NCBI GenBank assembly: GCA_938084835.1
Contig: CALKER010000011.1
Location: 1 to 64,000, forward strand
Origin: an uncultured Thermoguttaceae bacterium
GTDB lineage: Bacteria > Planctomycetota > Planctomycetia > Pirellulales > Thermoguttaceae
DNA: 64,000 bases
Reading direction: 5' to 3'
A program made the position numbers and the translations under genes. The notes below the pieces were generated by a model. The model was not told where the DNA came from. It did no database searches and saw nothing but the letters and a program-made list of their open reading frames with translations. This document shows, one piece after another, positions 27,795-37,158 of the stretch (positions are counted from its first letter, which is position 1; each line of letters starts with the position of its first letter).

Positions 27795-29423
27795 ATGGAA
27801 GGTAAAGAGCAGCTCTCGGACTCGGGGGTGGAGTTGAATCGGAGCCCCTGCTGGCCCCACGGGGGTTCGCCTATTCACCCCCAGCCCGCAAATGGGGAGG
27901 TTCACGATTGTCAAGCAACTCAAAATGCCGCTCAGAGCTCGACCCTTGACGGCGAAAAAGGAGTGGAGTGGGCTGATGCGGCCGATTTGGCACGTGCCCG
28001 AGCGAAAGCCGGCCACCAGGACGGTACGAAAGGCCTACCTTCAGAAGGCTGGTGTCTTCTACACTGGTTACGGTGGAGAAGCAAACCTCACGTTCTGACC
28101 GTTTTCGGTCTCCTCCGTCCACCCTCCAGACCTTTGGATGAACAATTTCGGTCCTGGGCAGGTTCTCCGGAAGGGAAGCTCGTCGCTGGACTTGCCACGG
28201 TGATCCTGATCATCTCGGTTGTGATTCTAGTTCGTTGGCTCGTCTGGCGCGGGGATGGGGAACCCTCAAGCCCTTCCTCTTTGTCGGGACATGGAGCCAC
28301 CTTGCGTCACGACGCTTCTATCTCGCTTCCCCAGATGTGGGAAAATTCACAAACCCTCGATCAGGGAGCTTACTCATCCGCAGGGGGAAGCACTCAAGGT
28401 GCCTCCGCGTCGTTGGAGTGGGCGCGCAAGCCTCACTTGAGTCCGATTGGGCAAAATGAACCATTCACGTGGGAAAACGTATCTCAGCACTCTGGGGGAT
28501 ATGGGGATTCTGGAAAAGAAAGTAAGCTTGCGAGCTTATCCCACGGACTATTGGGGTTTTCCGACGGCGTCCCCCTATCGCCCGAAGAACCGTCTTCAGA
28601 CGTATCTGCAGCCCAGGGAACATATTCGGACGTTTTAACTGCACGAGGCAGCATCGCTCTTTCCGCAAACTCCGGTAGTGCGTCCAGTTGGCCAGTGTCT
28701 AGTCTTCCCGGCCGGGCTCACCAAACGGCGGACGCGGCTGAGGGGGGCGAGACACACCCGGCGCCTAATAATCAGGAGGGCGAACTCCCTCGGCAGCAAC
28801 TGAGGGATTCTATCTGGCTTGGAACTATGGAAAGGATGGGAAATTCGGAGACCATCGGCTTTCAACTTCCCGGCAGGGAGAGTGCGGAACCGTTCCGTGC
28901 GCCTTTCCCATCTTCAGTTCTGCCGGCAGGGACAACCCAAGAGGTTTCCAACGATCACCATTTTGATCTTATAGATGGTATTTCCGTGACCTTGTCCCGT
29001 GGCTTCCACAACGCGAATTCATGGCAGGAATTGTCGGGCCGAAATGGACCCGACAAACCCAGCTCCCTTGGGGGGACTCCAATAGCTTTTGCTGAGCCGA
29101 CTCCCATCGCCAGAGGGGCTCAGGCTCCCGAAGAAGGCAGCCGATTGGCGCCATCCGGGAAGCAGACCGAGGTTCCTTTAAGGGCAGGGGATAGCACTCA
29201 AGCGGTGGGTGCGGCACCCAGCATTGGGGGGACAAGTAGGACGACTCTCTCCCCGATATACATAACTCAGCCCGGCGATTCCGCCTTTTCTGTGGCGCGC
29301 CGACTATGGGGAAACCCTGCACGGTGGAATGCCATCGTTAACGCCAATCCCGGTGTCTTTCCCACCCCGGAGAGCCTTGAGAGGATTCCCCCGGGGACTC
29401 CGCTAAGAATCCCTGAGTTTTGA
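27795..29423 (+). CDS. Membrane-anchored protein with C-terminal LysM domain
   Basis: 542 residues with a strong start: AAGGAGG six bases before the ATG at 27795. Residues 1-130 are soluble, followed by one transmembrane helix (LVAGLATVILIISVVILVRW, roughly residues 129-150). The long middle part is Ser/Gly/Pro-rich and disordered. The last ~60 residues are a LysM-type domain (YITQPGDSAFSVARRLWGNP, then WNAIVNANPGVFPTPESLERIPPGTPLRIPEF in two blocks), which binds N-acetylglucosamine polymers such as peptidoglycan. A tethered protein spanning cytoplasmic membrane to cell wall is inferred. No operon partner. Confidence 0.72.
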   Translation: MEGKEQLSDSGVELNRSPCWPHGGSPIHPQPANGEVHDCQATQNAAQSSTLDGEKGVEWADAADLARARAKAGHQDGTKGLPSEGWCLLHWLRWRSKPHVLTVFGLLRPPSRPLDEQFRSWAGSPEGKLVAGLATVILIISVVILVRWLVWRGDGEPSSPSSLSGHGATLRHDASISLPQMWENSQTLDQGAYSSAGGSTQGASASLEWARKPHLSPIGQNEPFTWENVSQHSGGYGDSGKESKLASLSHGLLGFSDGVPLSPEEPSSDVSAAQGTYSDVLTARGSIALSANSGSASSWPVSSLPGRAHQTADAAEGGETHPAPNNQEGELPRQQLRDSIWLGTMERMGNSETIGFQLPGRESAEPFRAPFPSSVLPAGTTQEVSNDHHFDLIDGISVTLSRGFHNANSWQELSGRNGPDKPSSLGGTPIAFAEPTPIARGAQAPEEGSRLAPSGKQTEVPLRAGDSTQAVGAAPSIGGTSRTTLSPIYITQPGDSAFSVARRLWGNPARWNAIVNANPGVFPTPESLERIPPGTPLRIPEF

Positions 29424-29892
29424 TTCGCCCTCGTTCGTCGCCTGCGCGTCTCCCCGGTGCGAGCCATTCCTGGCATCAAGATCCGATCCACCCGTTTAGA
29501 TGCAGCTCTTGTTGCCCCGGCTAAGATTGGGGGCTCCAAGCAAAGCTCAAGGGACTGGGAAAAGAGGAACGGTCAGCGTGTCCATCGGTTGGCGACATGC
29601 AATTGAAAAGCAAGGAGTAAAAGACTTACGAAACTCCACACGCCTACACAGTGCAGTTTTTGGTTTTCTCCCCTCTACCGGAGAGTTTCCGCGGACGTGC
29701 GACGGTGGACGCTCCCGGAGCCATGCATGTGCCGTTAGGACAAACCTTGAACATTCGGGCCGAATTGTGGACGAAATACTCTTGCGATGTGCCGGATATC
29801 CCTTACGTCGAAGGTGAGACGTGGGGCTCGTCCCGGCGTCCGTAAAAGTTTGTTGACACCGAAAATTTGTGCTATGTGATTTGCGAAGTGCT
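29424..29892. other. Intergenic upstream of bioB
   Basis: A 64-codon frame at 29651-29845 has no recognisable family. The bioB promoter candidate at 29853-29880 is the only feature. Confidence 0.35.
29853..29880 (+). promoter_or_regulatory. Candidate bioB promoter
   Basis: A perfect TTGACA, a 16-base spacer and a weak TGTGAT. Transcription would start about 6 bases before the ATG at 29893, so the mRNA would be nearly leaderless. Confidence 0.3.
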
Positions 29893-30972
29893 ATGCGCGA
29901 AGGGCTCGTTGAAGCTTGGCCGGTGGGCGAACCGGGTTATTTTTGGAAACTTGCGGAGCAAGTGCTTGCGGGTTATCGCCTTACCCCGGCGGAGGCTTCC
30001 GCGATATTGTCGGTCGAGGATTGTCTCCTTCCGGAACTTGTGGCAGCCGCCCATCGCATTCGTTTACGGTTTTTTGGTAGCACGGTTCAGCTTAATGTAC
30101 TGATCAACGCTCGCAGCGGACTGTGCTCCGAGGATTGCGCCTATTGTTCGCAGTCGCGGGAATCGCAGGCGCCCATTGCCAAGTATGATCTTGTTGATGA
30201 ATCCACGCTTTTGGCCGGGGCGGAGTTAGCTGCCCAGCGGAAGGCTACCACTTACTGCATCGTGCTTTCCGGACGCAGTCCCCGCAGGCACGATCTCCTG
30301 AAATTGGCCCAGGTTGTGCCCAAAATCCTCTCCTGCTGGCCGCTGCGGATCTGTGTTTCAGTAGGCATCATGGGGGAAGAGGAAGCCCGCATTTTGAAAG
30401 ATGCCGGGGTTAGCCGCATTAATCACAATCTCAATACAAGCAGACGGTTTTATTCGCAGATATGCTCGACTCATAGCTACGACGAGCGGCTTGCCACGTT
30501 GCGGGCGGTTCGTCGGGTCGGGCTCGAACTCTGTTCTGGGGGAATTGTCGGTATGGGGGAATCCCCCGCGGATGTGGTAGACTTCGCGTTGACTTTGGCC
30601 CAATTCCAACCGGAGGCCGTTCCCATTAACTTCTTGATCCCCATTGCTGGTACACCTTTGGGCGGAAGGCCGCTTCTGTCGGCGCGGTATTGCCTAAAGG
30701 TGCTGGCGCTTCTCCGTTTTGCCATCCCGCGCTGCGAGCTACGAATCGCTGCAGGCCGGGAGCTTCATCTCCGATCCCTTCAGCCAGTGGGCTTATGGAT
30801 CGCCAATTCTATCTTCGTTGGCGACTACCTTACTACCAAAGGACAACCGCCGGAGGAGGATTTCCGCATGATCGAGGACTTGGGGCTTGTTCCGCAGGTA
30901 GAGGCCGTGGCCCATCCGGGTCACTTTGAAGGGCCTATTTCTGGCTCTACCCCCACGGAACCGAGCGGTTAG
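29893..30972 (+). CDS. bioB: Biotin synthase BioB
   Basis: A radical SAM enzyme that inserts sulfur into dethiobiotin in the last step of biotin synthesis. The 359-residue protein has the [4Fe-4S] motif C78-SED-C82-AY-C85. The ligands of the second, sacrificial [2Fe-2S] cluster are all present: cysteines in TYCIVLSGR, LRICVSVGIM and LELCSGGIVGMGES, and the arginine in AAGREL. NHNLNTSRRFYSQI and the NFLIPIAGTPL block are also conserved. I chose the ATG at 29893 (MREGLVEAW); an in-frame GTG at 29869 would add eight residues. No other biotin genes are in the window. Confidence 0.93.
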   Translation: MREGLVEAWPVGEPGYFWKLAEQVLAGYRLTPAEASAILSVEDCLLPELVAAAHRIRLRFFGSTVQLNVLINARSGLCSEDCAYCSQSRESQAPIAKYDLVDESTLLAGAELAAQRKATTYCIVLSGRSPRRHDLLKLAQVVPKILSCWPLRICVSVGIMGEEEARILKDAGVSRINHNLNTSRRFYSQICSTHSYDERLATLRAVRRVGLELCSGGIVGMGESPADVVDFALTLAQFQPEAVPINFLIPIAGTPLGGRPLLSARYCLKVLALLRFAIPRCELRIAAGRELHLRSLQPVGLWIANSIFVGDYLTTKGQPPEEDFRMIEDLGLVPQVEAVAHPGHFEGPISGSTPTEPSG

Positions 30973-31213
30973 CTGAGGTGATTTGCGTCAACTTTTCGGA
31001 CCGAGCACGCTGTAGCAGGACTCGCGATTGCGGCACTCTGGATACACGATACCGGGAATGTTCACGGATCCGTGCACAACAGGCGAGGAAATCGGCGGCG
31101 CGTCAACAAATTCTGCGGGGATAATCTATGAGGGCCTTTGTCAACCCATGCCGAGGTGATCTTAGCCACCGACTTTCGCGGGCAAGCGCGATTTCTAGGG
31201 AAACGGTCAGACT

Positions 31214-32401
31214 TTATGCCCTACACTGCCCACAGGTCACAGTGGGTGCGGTAATTCTTTTGATTAAGATTGTAGCATAAGCTCCGCGGGGCAATTGGAA
31301 TGCCACCACTAGTTTCCGCCGATTTTTGTACATTTCATCCGTGTGGATCCCCCAACCGACATCTTTCGGAATGACCACGATGGGCCGCGCGCCGGCGGAA
31401 AAAAAAGTATCGCGGGGATAACGCAACTTCAGGCTTTGGAGCTTAAGTCCCCATTGGCCGAGGACCTCCTCGGTGAGCTGTCGGATGCGCTCTGGCATCT
31501 GACGTACGCGTGCCGAGGGTAGGGGCAGTGACTGTTGACGAAGTTTCTCTGCAACCGTCGCAGGAATATTTCGGTAGCACTTCACCTTTTCGCGGCCGAT
31601 GGGAATTTCTATCAACCATTGAGGGGCTAAGTCTTGCTCCAAATATCGGGAGAGAACGCGATTCCACACGGCGCTTTGAAATGCGGAAAGAAAAAGACGC
31701 CGGAGAATCGGGTCAATTCGCACCATGGCCCGCCGAAATTGGGCAGGATGTCTGGCAAGAAATTGTAACACCCGGCGGGTCTGCTTGGAGCGGACGTGTT
31801 TCAAACATTCCTCCCAGTTGCCCCAGTGTTTACGCAAAACTGCTTTTTCCTGACGCCGGCGGGGACGGTCGAAAGGCTGAGGAGCGGCAATGGCCAATTT
31901 TAAGGCTTGTTCGTATTCTTTTTTCACCCATGCGGCAGCGATGAATTCCCCGGATGTGGTGACCGATCCAAATCGCTGTTCGTCAAAGTAGTTGGGATAG
32001 CCTTCCTGAGCTACAAGACGAAGCTCCTCTGCTGACTTTTCCGCTCTTTGTTTCGTGAGATGGCGAATCGTGATCTTAAAACGGTTGCCAGAGATATCCT
32101 CGGAAGTATACGGGCGATCGGTCTGCCCAAGATAGGTCAACGTCAGGTTCTTGATCCGTAAATTTTCCGCGGGCCCACCCTCAATTGTCAGATACTGCTT
32201 TGTCAGCGCATGCCGATCTTTCAACCCTCCATGGGAGATCCTCTCCGGAGGAAGACCCCAGTGCCGCGCGATAAGGCGAAGAGCCTCCGGCGTTCCTAAC
32301 GACTCTTTCCTTAGCTCGTAAAGCGCATACTCTCCCCCGCCGGGGGTGCGTGTTGTGATCTCTTCCACCCGAAAATCACTGGGCTGGCACTTGATCTTCA
32401 T
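31214..32401 (-). CDS. truD: tRNA pseudouridine(13) synthase TruD
   Basis: TruD isomerises U13 in tRNA-Glu to pseudouridine. The 395-residue protein starts MKIKCQPSDFRVEEI, as TruD proteins do, and has the catalytic aspartate in GGLKDRHALTKQY and the second family motif NYFDEQRFGS. The insertion domain characteristic of TruD is present (ARHPAQFRRAMVRIDPILRR followed by LSAFQSAVWNRVL). I preferred the ATG at 32401 to the in-frame TTG at 32410. The YkgJ-type gene lies 165 bases upstream on the same strand and may be co-transcribed. Confidence 0.93.
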   Translation of the reverse strand: MKIKCQPSDFRVEEITTRTPGGGEYALYELRKESLGTPEALRLIARHWGLPPERISHGGLKDRHALTKQYLTIEGGPAENLRIKNLTLTYLGQTDRPYTSEDISGNRFKITIRHLTKQRAEKSAEELRLVAQEGYPNYFDEQRFGSVTTSGEFIAAAWVKKEYEQALKLAIAAPQPFDRPRRRQEKAVLRKHWGNWEECLKHVRSKQTRRVLQFLARHPAQFRRAMVRIDPILRRLFLSAFQSAVWNRVLSRYLEQDLAPQWLIEIPIGREKVKCYRNIPATVAEKLRQQSLPLPSARVRQMPERIRQLTEEVLGQWGLKLQSLKLRYPRDTFFSAGARPIVVIPKDVGWGIHTDEMYKNRRKLVVAFQLPRGAYATILIKRITAPTVTCGQCRA

Positions 32402-32566
32402 TGGAGTCAATTTGTCGACGCAGGATCTTTGCTCGTTGACACGTTCATTAGCCTCAGGGCAATAACTCCCCGGTTTGGTGAGACCTAAAAACAGAGCCTT
32501 GAAGTGCGAGCGATGTGTTTTTGACTACTCCTCGTTTCGATCAAACGAAGAGTTGTTTGCCGAGGA

Positions 32567-33274
32567 CTACTTCCGCTTACTTGAACGACAGACAGCTTTT
32601 GCCGCGATGCTCCGTTGCGGGGGTGGCGGCGTGCGAACCACTCGGCCGGGTGGAGCAAGAACCACCTCGGCAAACTCCCGGACCTGCTGCGGTGTCTCAA
32701 AAATTCTCTCGTAAACCCAATCATCCTCGTATTCGCAGCGCCTAGTGCTATATGCGCGGCAGATCCGCGGACGCTCGGGATAAATTCCACAGCGACCGTC
32801 CTCAAGCAGCCGGCTGCAGGGTGTCTCAAAAAGTATGAACCATCGCCCTTTTTCCTGGAAAACGCACACCTTCTCGTGGAGAACAAACCACACCAGATGG
32901 TCGAGCTGACGCCGGGTAACTGGCTCCTCAATTTCAACGGCCAGATATCGGCAGCATTTGGCGGAACAATACTGGCACAAATTCGCATCTGGCGGAAGGT
33001 CCTCGCGACGAGGCTTCCGACCGTAAGCCACCGGTCCCCAAGCCTTGCCAAGAAGTAGGGGATCCGTCTCCGCCGAGCATCCGCCGGTGTCGACGCCATG
33101 TTTGGCTGCCCCCAAGCCGGGACCTCGTTGACTGGAGTGGAACTTGCTCTTGGCCAGCCGTTTGGCCAAAAACCGCTGGCCTCTTTCGTCGGTCAAAACC
33201 CCCGCGGCACCAGCCGCTTCATTCCGCGATAACTGTTTTTGTCGCTGGCCGTTATTGTGCGCAGAGCTTCTCAT
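32567..33274 (-). CDS. YkgJ-family cysteine-cluster protein
   Basis: 235 residues. The core from about residue 98 has the YkgJ pattern: CQYCSAKCCRYLAVEI, then FETPCSRLLEDGRCGIYPERP and RICRAYS, i.e. CxxC...CC followed by C...CxIYxxRPxxCR. These cysteines are thought to hold a zinc or iron-sulfur site, and the family function is not established. The first ~95 residues are not conserved and the true start may lie further in; the ATG at 33274 has no clear ribosome-binding site. truD follows on the same strand. The C-terminal tail is Pro/Arg-rich. Confidence 0.78.
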   Translation of the reverse strand: MRSSAHNNGQRQKQLSRNEAAGAAGVLTDERGQRFLAKRLAKSKFHSSQRGPGLGAAKHGVDTGGCSAETDPLLLGKAWGPVAYGRKPRREDLPPDANLCQYCSAKCCRYLAVEIEEPVTRRQLDHLVWFVLHEKVCVFQEKGRWFILFETPCSRLLEDGRCGIYPERPRICRAYSTRRCEYEDDWVYERIFETPQQVREFAEVVLAPPGRVVRTPPPPQRSIAAKAVCRSSKRK

Positions 33275-34280
33275 GTGTGGTCATCCCGTTGCCACATCCG
33301 TGCAAGGGGTCGCAATCCTCCTAAAATGCCTCGGCATGCAGAGGAACATTCCAATGCGATCCAAGTATCCGCCACGAAAGATTACGGCTTTCCCACTAGT
33401 TTACCCGCTTCCCAGCTCACTTGGCACCGGCGCGGCCGAAGGCTCTCAACTCCGCTCGTTGCCCCTTGAGTAGGCTCGTGACCCAAAAACGCCACCGCTT
33501 AAAGAGCCTTTCGAGGAATAGTAGACATGCTTGATAGGTCCGGGAAAGCCCCTGGGTACTACGGTTAGAGCCAGGAGACGGAGGCATTCCACGCCTAGCC
33601 TGGCATGGCCTTAGCGCGGGCGCTAGCCGCAGAGCAACTCTCAGGCCACGCCTGACCGGTGGCCTTTCAAGCTACTTGGCTTCGCGCCAATTGGGGCTTT
33701 TAGTAAGGCTTGGGGAAACCGGCGCCGAGGGGGCGTGCGGAATTTTTGGTCTTCGGAGTGGGAACCCACCCAAATCGGTCCTAAATGTTGGACCGATCGG
33801 TAGGCTCGAGCGTTCACACCAGCTTCTTTCCATTTAGCCCATCAAAGTCTCGGCCTTTTGCATGCGGAGACCTCGGCACTAAAAAGGGTGCCGCAAGCGG
33901 CCCTGCGAGAGTCTTAAGCCCCGCTTGGCGCACACCACAGTAGAGGTGGGTCCTCTTAAGTTGCCATGGATTGGCAGGTGGCAGTGTGGGGAGCTGAGAA
34001 AATCCAAATAGCCTCGCCAAATCTTCAAAAATCAGCGAGGAATGCAAACTTAGGGCACAGGCCCGGACTTACTCCGTTTGACCGAAGATCCAAGAACCCC
34101 TGGCCGAGCACACGAGAAAACATCTTGGGGACAGGCCACACTTTGTCATTCGCCGCGGGGGTGCCCACGAATTTCCGCTCATCTAACGCCTGGTTAAACG
34201 CCTAGTTAGTAGCTGGTGAGCTTGGACCTCTTCCAGGCGGTGGGCCGTACGCATCGGTGGCCTGCGCAGAGGGGCTTCCC
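33275..34280. other. 1-kb intergenic containing a possible structured RNA
   Basis: No gene is seen. Consecutive hairpins at 33571-33668 are listed separately. Confidence 0.4.
33571..33668 (+). ncRNA. Possible structured RNA with three hairpins
   Basis: Three hairpins follow one another. First, GCCAGG pairs with CCTGGC around an inner AGGC/GCCT stem. Second, TAGCG-CGGG-CGCTA (33612-33625) has a tetraloop. Third, AGGCCAC (33643-33649) pairs with GTGGCCT (33659-33665), followed by a short TTC. A GGG-AAAG-CCC mini-stem lies just upstream. The strand is chosen from the weak T-run. I matched it to no known RNA family; the AGCCAGGAGAC segment recalls the 3' part of cobalamin riboswitches, but the rest of that motif is missing. 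Confidence 0.25.
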
Positions 34281-35717
34281 TTATTGACACTTCCCATCCA
34301 GGGTACAAAAACTGCCACTTCCGGCGGTGCCTAAAGGTAAAGTTGCGGATGTGGTGGCCACTTGGGCTGATCCGAGTCTTTGTGTCAAAGAACTGGAGGA
34401 TCCGGAATTATTACTTCCGGAAGTCGGCGGGACATACGGCCGGACGCTGCCGGGCAAAAACGGCGAACTGGTAGTCGGAGCTGCCTGGCCAGCCGAGGAG
34501 CTTGTGCCGGAGGAGTTTTGGTTAGGGAGGTTGGAGGAATTCGGCGGCTGGTAGCCCGTCACCCCGGGCTGGTAACCTGTGTTACCCGGCTGGTAATCGG
34601 TGCGTCCCGGCATATTGGGGGTTGGACCGCCGGGGTTCCATGCTTGTCCACCTGCTGCAGCAAAATTATCCCTCCCGGCAGCAGAGCCCTGGGCCCCAAT
34701 ATAACCGGTCGGCTGGACGGCTGTGGTAGATGTCTGCCCACCAAGTGTACCGCCCGTCCCTGAAAAGCCACCGGACCCTAGCGTCGCATTCTGGAGTGAA
34801 GGCATTCCCCCAGACGGTGGCAGCACTCCGGTCGTACTGGAATACCCGGTCGAACCTCTGTCCATAGGTGCCGGGATGATTGTAGGTTGCGTGTAACCCC
34901 AAGGATTTTGGGGCCCTGTGCCCGGCACGGCACCTGAGTTCTGCATTCCTGAAGCTGGCGCGCTAGGGTTATAAGGGTTGCCGCTTAAGTTGTACCGAGA
35001 ACTATTGACATCGTATCGTGCACCGGTACCGGGAGGCGTGGCCGAACCCTGCCAAGGACTTGAATAGTCGACCGCCGACTCCCTTTGTGCAGGGGCATAA
35101 GATCCAGTGCTGCCTGGCGGTTGCGCCCAAACGGGTTGCGGGTTATTATTTCCCACCGGTTGGCCATAACCAGGAGCAGGTAAGTAGGGATTTTGATGGG
35201 GCGAAGCCCATCCCGTGGTGTACCCAGCGGCTCCCCCACTAAATGGTGGACTGGTTGTACCAGTGCCGGACCGGTCTGCGACCCGGGCAGCAGGAGCCGT
35301 CCCTGTCTGCGTGCCGTAGTATCCAACTTGGGGACCGGGCACATAATTGGGCGATGATGCACCGGGGGATGTACCCGGCGGAGCTGACCATCCCGGGGCT
35401 GGGTTATTTTGCGCTGGATACGCCCCAGTCTGCCCCGTATAAGGATACGCTGACGAAGGCGGTGAGGCGTACCCCGAGTTCGGCGGAGTACTGCCGGCCC
35501 CTACCGCAGCATAGCCCGGTTGACTTTGATACCTCGGCGGGCCAGCAATTTCCGAGGGCTTGCTCACGGCAGATGGCGGCGAGTCCTTCTTCCACCAAGT
35601 TAGCGGACTAAATTTCGGAAAGGACCATCCGGAAAACTCGCGTTGGCTTGAGCAACCGGTGGACACCACGAAAATCACGAGAAGAGCAGATAAGGTTGGC
35701 AAAAATCTTTTAGCCAT
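34281..35717 (-). CDS. Pro/Gly/Ser-rich lipoprotein
   Basis: 478 residues. The N-terminus is a lipoprotein signal: MAKRFLPTLSALLVIFVVST then GC, with the acylated cysteine at residue 22. Almost everything after residue 40 is low-complexity Pro/Gly/Ser/Thr/Tyr/Asn sequence, including short repeats such as TGYQPGN, TGYQPGV and TGYQPPN (around 34545-34610) and many PGTG/PPSS units. Only the final ~20 residues (TLPLGTAGSGSFCTLDGKCQ) with two cysteines look ordered. It is probably an extended surface or periplasmic spacer protein. No catalytic motif; function unknown. Confidence 0.7.
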   Translation of the reverse strand: MAKRFLPTLSALLVIFVVSTGCSSQREFSGWSFPKFSPLTWWKKDSPPSAVSKPSEIAGPPRYQSQPGYAAVGAGSTPPNSGYASPPSSAYPYTGQTGAYPAQNNPAPGWSAPPGTSPGASSPNYVPGPQVGYYGTQTGTAPAARVADRSGTGTTSPPFSGGAAGYTTGWASPHQNPYLPAPGYGQPVGNNNPQPVWAQPPGSTGSYAPAQRESAVDYSSPWQGSATPPGTGARYDVNSSRYNLSGNPYNPSAPASGMQNSGAVPGTGPQNPWGYTQPTIIPAPMDRGSTGYSSTTGVLPPSGGMPSLQNATLGSGGFSGTGGTLGGQTSTTAVQPTGYIGAQGSAAGRDNFAAAGGQAWNPGGPTPNMPGRTDYQPGNTGYQPGVTGYQPPNSSNLPNQNSSGTSSSAGQAAPTTSSPFLPGSVRPYVPPTSGSNNSGSSSSLTQRLGSAQVATTSATLPLGTAGSGSFCTLDGKCQ

Positions 35718-36785
35718 GGGGTCAGCATCCTTTACTCAAAAAATCGCACCCTCCTTGGTCTGCTGGCCGGGGTATGTGACCGCTAAAATTGGACGCTCGT
35801 CTCGATCAATTTACGGGGGCTCGAGACGATTTCCTTTTTTGACTGAGATTCTCAAGCCCGATGCGAGATCGACAGCAGTCCCCAGCTAATGCGCGAACAT
35901 CTGAACAGTAGAAAAGCTTTCCCCGGAAGTTTCCCACGCCCTCGATTTGTCGCCACTGGGGCTAGCGATCCAGGAAACTAATCCTGGCTTCGGCCGAGTA
36001 TCCTCCGGATTTCGGTTCAGTAGATCCGCCGGCCCCCACCTCGGCCCGATTCACCGACTGATTCTCCGAATCCGGTCCTAATGCGTCAGGACCTTTACAA
36101 GAATCTCGGCTTTACCGAAGGAATCGATTAGTAAAAAAATGCGAGACCCGTCCGGGCGTCCTAAACGGGCTGGAGTTTACGAGAGGACCAAACTTGCCGT
36201 CAAGATGTCCCTTTCCTCGAGCGGGTCAAGAAGACCCCCAACCGAACTACAGGTGGGGCGCAAGACCGGCAGTTATACCATATTTGGCAACTTAGTGATC
36301 TTTTCTGAGGCGGGCGAGTGTTGTTCTCTCTAAGTTAAGGATGGTTTGAAATAGCATGGGAGCCAGTCGATCTCTTCTCTCAGGGGCTGCGGTAGGGTTG
36401 GGGTATGGTCTAGAGATTTGACCCGCAATTTGCCATCGAATTGGCGTTGCGCAAGAAATCGTTCGGTATCTAAGAAATCCGGTTGGGTTGTCAAAAATCG
36501 GAGTCCTTAGGGACAGAGGGTTAGGTCGCTTCTAGTCGGCCCAGTTTTTGGAAAGAAGCAACCTATCTACTTCGGAGAGACTCAGGGAATCTTCAAGCAC
36601 AAAAATACCTCCGAAGGTGGTCAAACTGGGCAAAAAACGAGAAGTGGTGCGATGCTGATCCAATCGGCAGGGACTTCTCTGCCTCTTTCCCCAGCGCCGA
36701 CTCGACTGGTTAGGAAGCTTCTTTGCTGCTTGTTCGTCCAGAATCGAATTGCCCCCTCTACACAGTTGCTGAAGGTCAGGGCAGG

Positions 36786-36936
36786 GGTGAAACTACGCGA
36801 ATGCGGATCACGGCTTATAGCACTGGGAACGCGCGAAAACGCCCCGGGTGAAACTACGCGAACGCGGATAGCGGGACTTTGAGTGAGATGTCCCCGAACC
36901 CTAGGCCGATGAAACAACGCCAATGCGAATAACCGG
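36786..36936. repeat. Degenerate ~28-nt repeat, three copies at exact 61-nt spacing
   Basis: Copies start at 36786, 36847 and 36908. The first two are nearly identical (GGTGAAACTACGCGAA, then (T/C)GCGGAT, then CGG); the third reads GATGAAACAACGCCAATGCG then AATAACCGG. The 33-nt sequences between them are unrelated. No further copy at the expected flanking positions is better than chance. The repeat is weakly palindromic (CGC-GAAT-GCG). Confidence 0.5.
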
Positions 36937-37051
36937 ACAGCGAAGAGCAAGTCAAACTTGTTGCCCGGAGACTTGGAGCGACGTTTGGCCGATGCGTCTC
37001 GCCTTTTGAATTCGCGCGACCCAAGTTCCCACCCAATCGTTAGCTCAAGAC

Positions 37052-37080
37052 TTGTGTTGAGCTTGGCCTTCCGCTAAAAT
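37052..37080 (+). promoter_or_regulatory. Promoter candidate for the FucI/AraA-like gene
   Basis: TTGTGT, a 17-base spacer, TAAAAT, with transcription expected near 37087 and a ~72-nt leader to the ATG at 37159. Confidence 0.4.
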
Positions 37081-37158
37081 AGTCGACGTTAATGGTCAAA
37101 TTTCTGACCGCTCAAGCCGTCAATCGTATCCAGCTCGCCCAAGAAAGGAGTGACTACC

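Larger units (their letters stand above)
35718..37158. other. 1.4-kb gene-free region with spaced repeats
   Basis: No coding frame is convincing. It holds the 61-nt-spaced repeat set at 36786-36936 and a promoter candidate at 37052-37080. Confidence 0.4.

Noticed and set aside
33550-33600. Possible cobalamin riboswitch (AGCCAGGAGAC segment)
   Set aside because: The core elements (GGGAA..GGTG and CCCGC.ACTGT) are missing and no gene lies downstream on that strand.
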